From assembly GCA_012033205.1 (NCBI GenBank), contig JAAUSO010000001.1, positions 1 through 64,000 of the forward strand: 64,000 nt of DNA, given 5' to 3'. Within the stretch, counting starts at the first letter, position 1; every line of letters starts with the position of its first letter. This document shows positions 63,249 through 64,000 of the stretch, piece by piece. The notes beneath the pieces are model-generated. The model saw nothing but the letters and a program-made list of their open reading frames with translations. It had not been told where the DNA came from and ran no database searches. The DNA is from Richelia sp. SL_2_1. GTDB taxonomy: Bacteria > Cyanobacteriota > Cyanobacteriia > Cyanobacteriales > Nostocaceae. The position numbers and the translations under genes were made by a program.

Positions 63249-64000
63249 TTAGAAAAGTTGTGGTTGTAGTTGTGGTTGTGATTTGTATTGATAAATAATT
63301 ATTAAACACCCTGTAGTAATTAAAAAGGTTAAACTTGATGGAACTAATGGCAACCAAAAACCTTGAATAAATACAATAAAACAAACTCCGTAAATAAATA
63401 CAATAGTAATAAAACTTGTTGATAAAAGTAAAAACAAGGAAGGAATCCGCTTTGCAAAAATGCCTCCGATACAACTCCAACTCCAAATCCATAATATTTC
63501 TCCCCAAAGTGGTATTGTTGATAGTAAAGGTTTTTTATCTAATACTGCATTCAAGATTTGATTGACCATCTGGGCGTGTATGATGGCTCCGGGTGTATAT
63601 TGTTCGGATGGTGGTAGTTTTTCGCTGTAAGGGGTACGAAAATGGTCGCTGGAAGTTGGGGTAATTACACCAATGATAATTATTCTGTCTTTAATCTGTT
63701 CGGGTGTAACCTTATCTGTTAAAACATCTTCAAGAGAGACGATATCGGTAATTTGATTGGGAGAGCGGTAGGAACTATAATTAAGTAATACCTGATTTCC
63801 CCAAGTATCTGCTTTTTGATAGCCGCCGCTATAGGGCATTAAGCGTGGAAAAACAACATCACCTAAGTGCCAGTTTCCTTGCTTAAATAATGGTATAATC
63901 CCTTCTTCTTTTAAATAGTGTAATGCTAATTGAAAGCCGAAAGACCATGCCGCAGGACAATTTGAGGTGCTGGGTACATCCATTGATAAAATATACCGGC
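63249..64000 (-). CDS. CHASE2-domain sensor protein, C-terminal part (runs off the window)
   Basis: The frame is open to the window edge, so only the last ~250 residues are seen. The CHASE2 extracytoplasmic sensor is recognisable by RLMPYSGGYQKADTWGNQVL, VTPEQIKDRIIIIGVITPTS and YTPGAIIHAQMVNQIL. Three transmembrane segments follow (LFLLLSTSFITIVFIYGVCF and neighbours), then a short Gln-rich cytoplasmic tail, with no kinase or cyclase domain afterwards. In cyanobacteria such proteins often have an N-terminal CHAT domain; that part would be outside the window. Linked to a DUF928 remnant. Confidence 0.85.
   Translation of the reverse strand, partial: RYILSMDVPSTSNCPAAWSFGFQLALHYLKEEGIIPLFKQGNWHLGDVVFPRLMPYSGGYQKADTWGNQVLLNYSSYRSPNQITDIVSLEDVLTDKVTPEQIKDRIIIIGVITPTSSDHFRTPYSEKLPPSEQYTPGAIIHAQMVNQILNAVLDKKPLLSTIPLWGEILWIWSWSCIGGIFAKRIPSLFLLLSTSFITIVFIYGVCFIVFIQGFWLPLVPSSLTFLITTGCLIIIYQYKSQPQLQPQLF

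Larger units (their letters stand above)
20485..64000. mobile_element. Possible nifE-interrupting element (right boundary outside the window)
   Basis: nifE homology ends at about 20,485 and the accessory genes that follow are unlike a nif cluster. If the nifE 5' half lies beyond 64,000 on the minus strand, this whole region is an insertion of more than 43 kb. No recombinase gene is visible in this part; recombinase genes usually sit near one end of such elements and could be outside the window. A chromosomal rearrangement or assembly join would look the same here. Confidence 0.4.

Noticed and set aside
63217-63507. 96-codon frame rich in Thr/Tyr/Phe at the right edge
   Set aside because: It overlaps the CHASE2 gene's C-terminus in another frame; the poly-Thr stretch comes from the Gln-rich tail codons.
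1-64000. tRNA or rRNA genes
   Set aside because: No stretch with a recognisable T-loop/acceptor pattern or rRNA core sequence was noticed by eye. A dedicated tRNA search would be needed to exclude one fully.

Overview
The window is from a filamentous, heterocyst-type, nitrogen-fixing cyanobacterium of the Nostocales kind. The evidence is an uptake hydrogenase gene (hupL) interrupted by an XisC-type excision element, the nifE-N-X-orf2-W-hesA-hesB-fdxH gene order, GCGATCGC (HIP1) sites, heptameric intergenic repeats, low GC, and many CHAT and WD40 STAND proteins. No tRNA, rRNA or CRISPR array was recognised.

Region 1 (1-14.5 kb) is the hydrogenase region. hupL is split at codon 169 by a 7,506-bp element bounded by 18-bp direct repeats at 530-547 and 8036-8053. 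Joining the halves at the repeat gives an intact 530-residue HupL. The element carries a tyrosine recombinase (frameshifted), an HNH protein, two adjacent RNase III-like genes, a secreted ankyrin protein, a small membrane protein and a 112-bp MITE. After hupL come a conserved unknown gene, a truncated sucrose-synthase-like gene, hupW (the HupL maturation protease) and a molbindin.

Region 2 (14.5-20.5 kb, minus strand) is the distal nif operon: nifE (3' part only), nifN, nifX, a NifX-associated gene, a DUF683-type gene, nifW, hesA, hesB and fdxH, ending at a T-tailed terminator. nifE stops abruptly at about 20,485 and its first ~195 codons are absent from the window. The rest of the window (>43 kb) may therefore lie inside, or be one side of, a second insertion or rearrangement in nifE.

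Region 3 (20.7-64 kb) is accessory DNA. It holds a sigma-like gene with DUF1822, a methyltransferase, and a 16-kb island of two CHAT protease-type proteins and three STAND-type or AAA ATPase WD40 proteins. The first CHAT/STAND pair shares a Gly/Asn/Gln motif that could be an amyloid-type signalling motif. Next are a vanadium haloperoxidase operon with two redox partners, and a cluster in which four proteins (unknown, unknown, lysozyme-like, CAP) share an acidic N-terminal module and surround a subtilisin-like protease and a PrcB-like protein. Then come an AraC regulator, a lipoprotein operon, glutaminase, a GST and an excisionase-type HTH gene. Last are a VioB-like ferritin-domain enzyme with an FAD monooxygenase, and DUF928/CHASE2 genes at the right edge.

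At least seven otherwise intact genes carry a single-base indel, nearly all in homopolymers. Before reading these as pseudogenes, sequencing error should be excluded.
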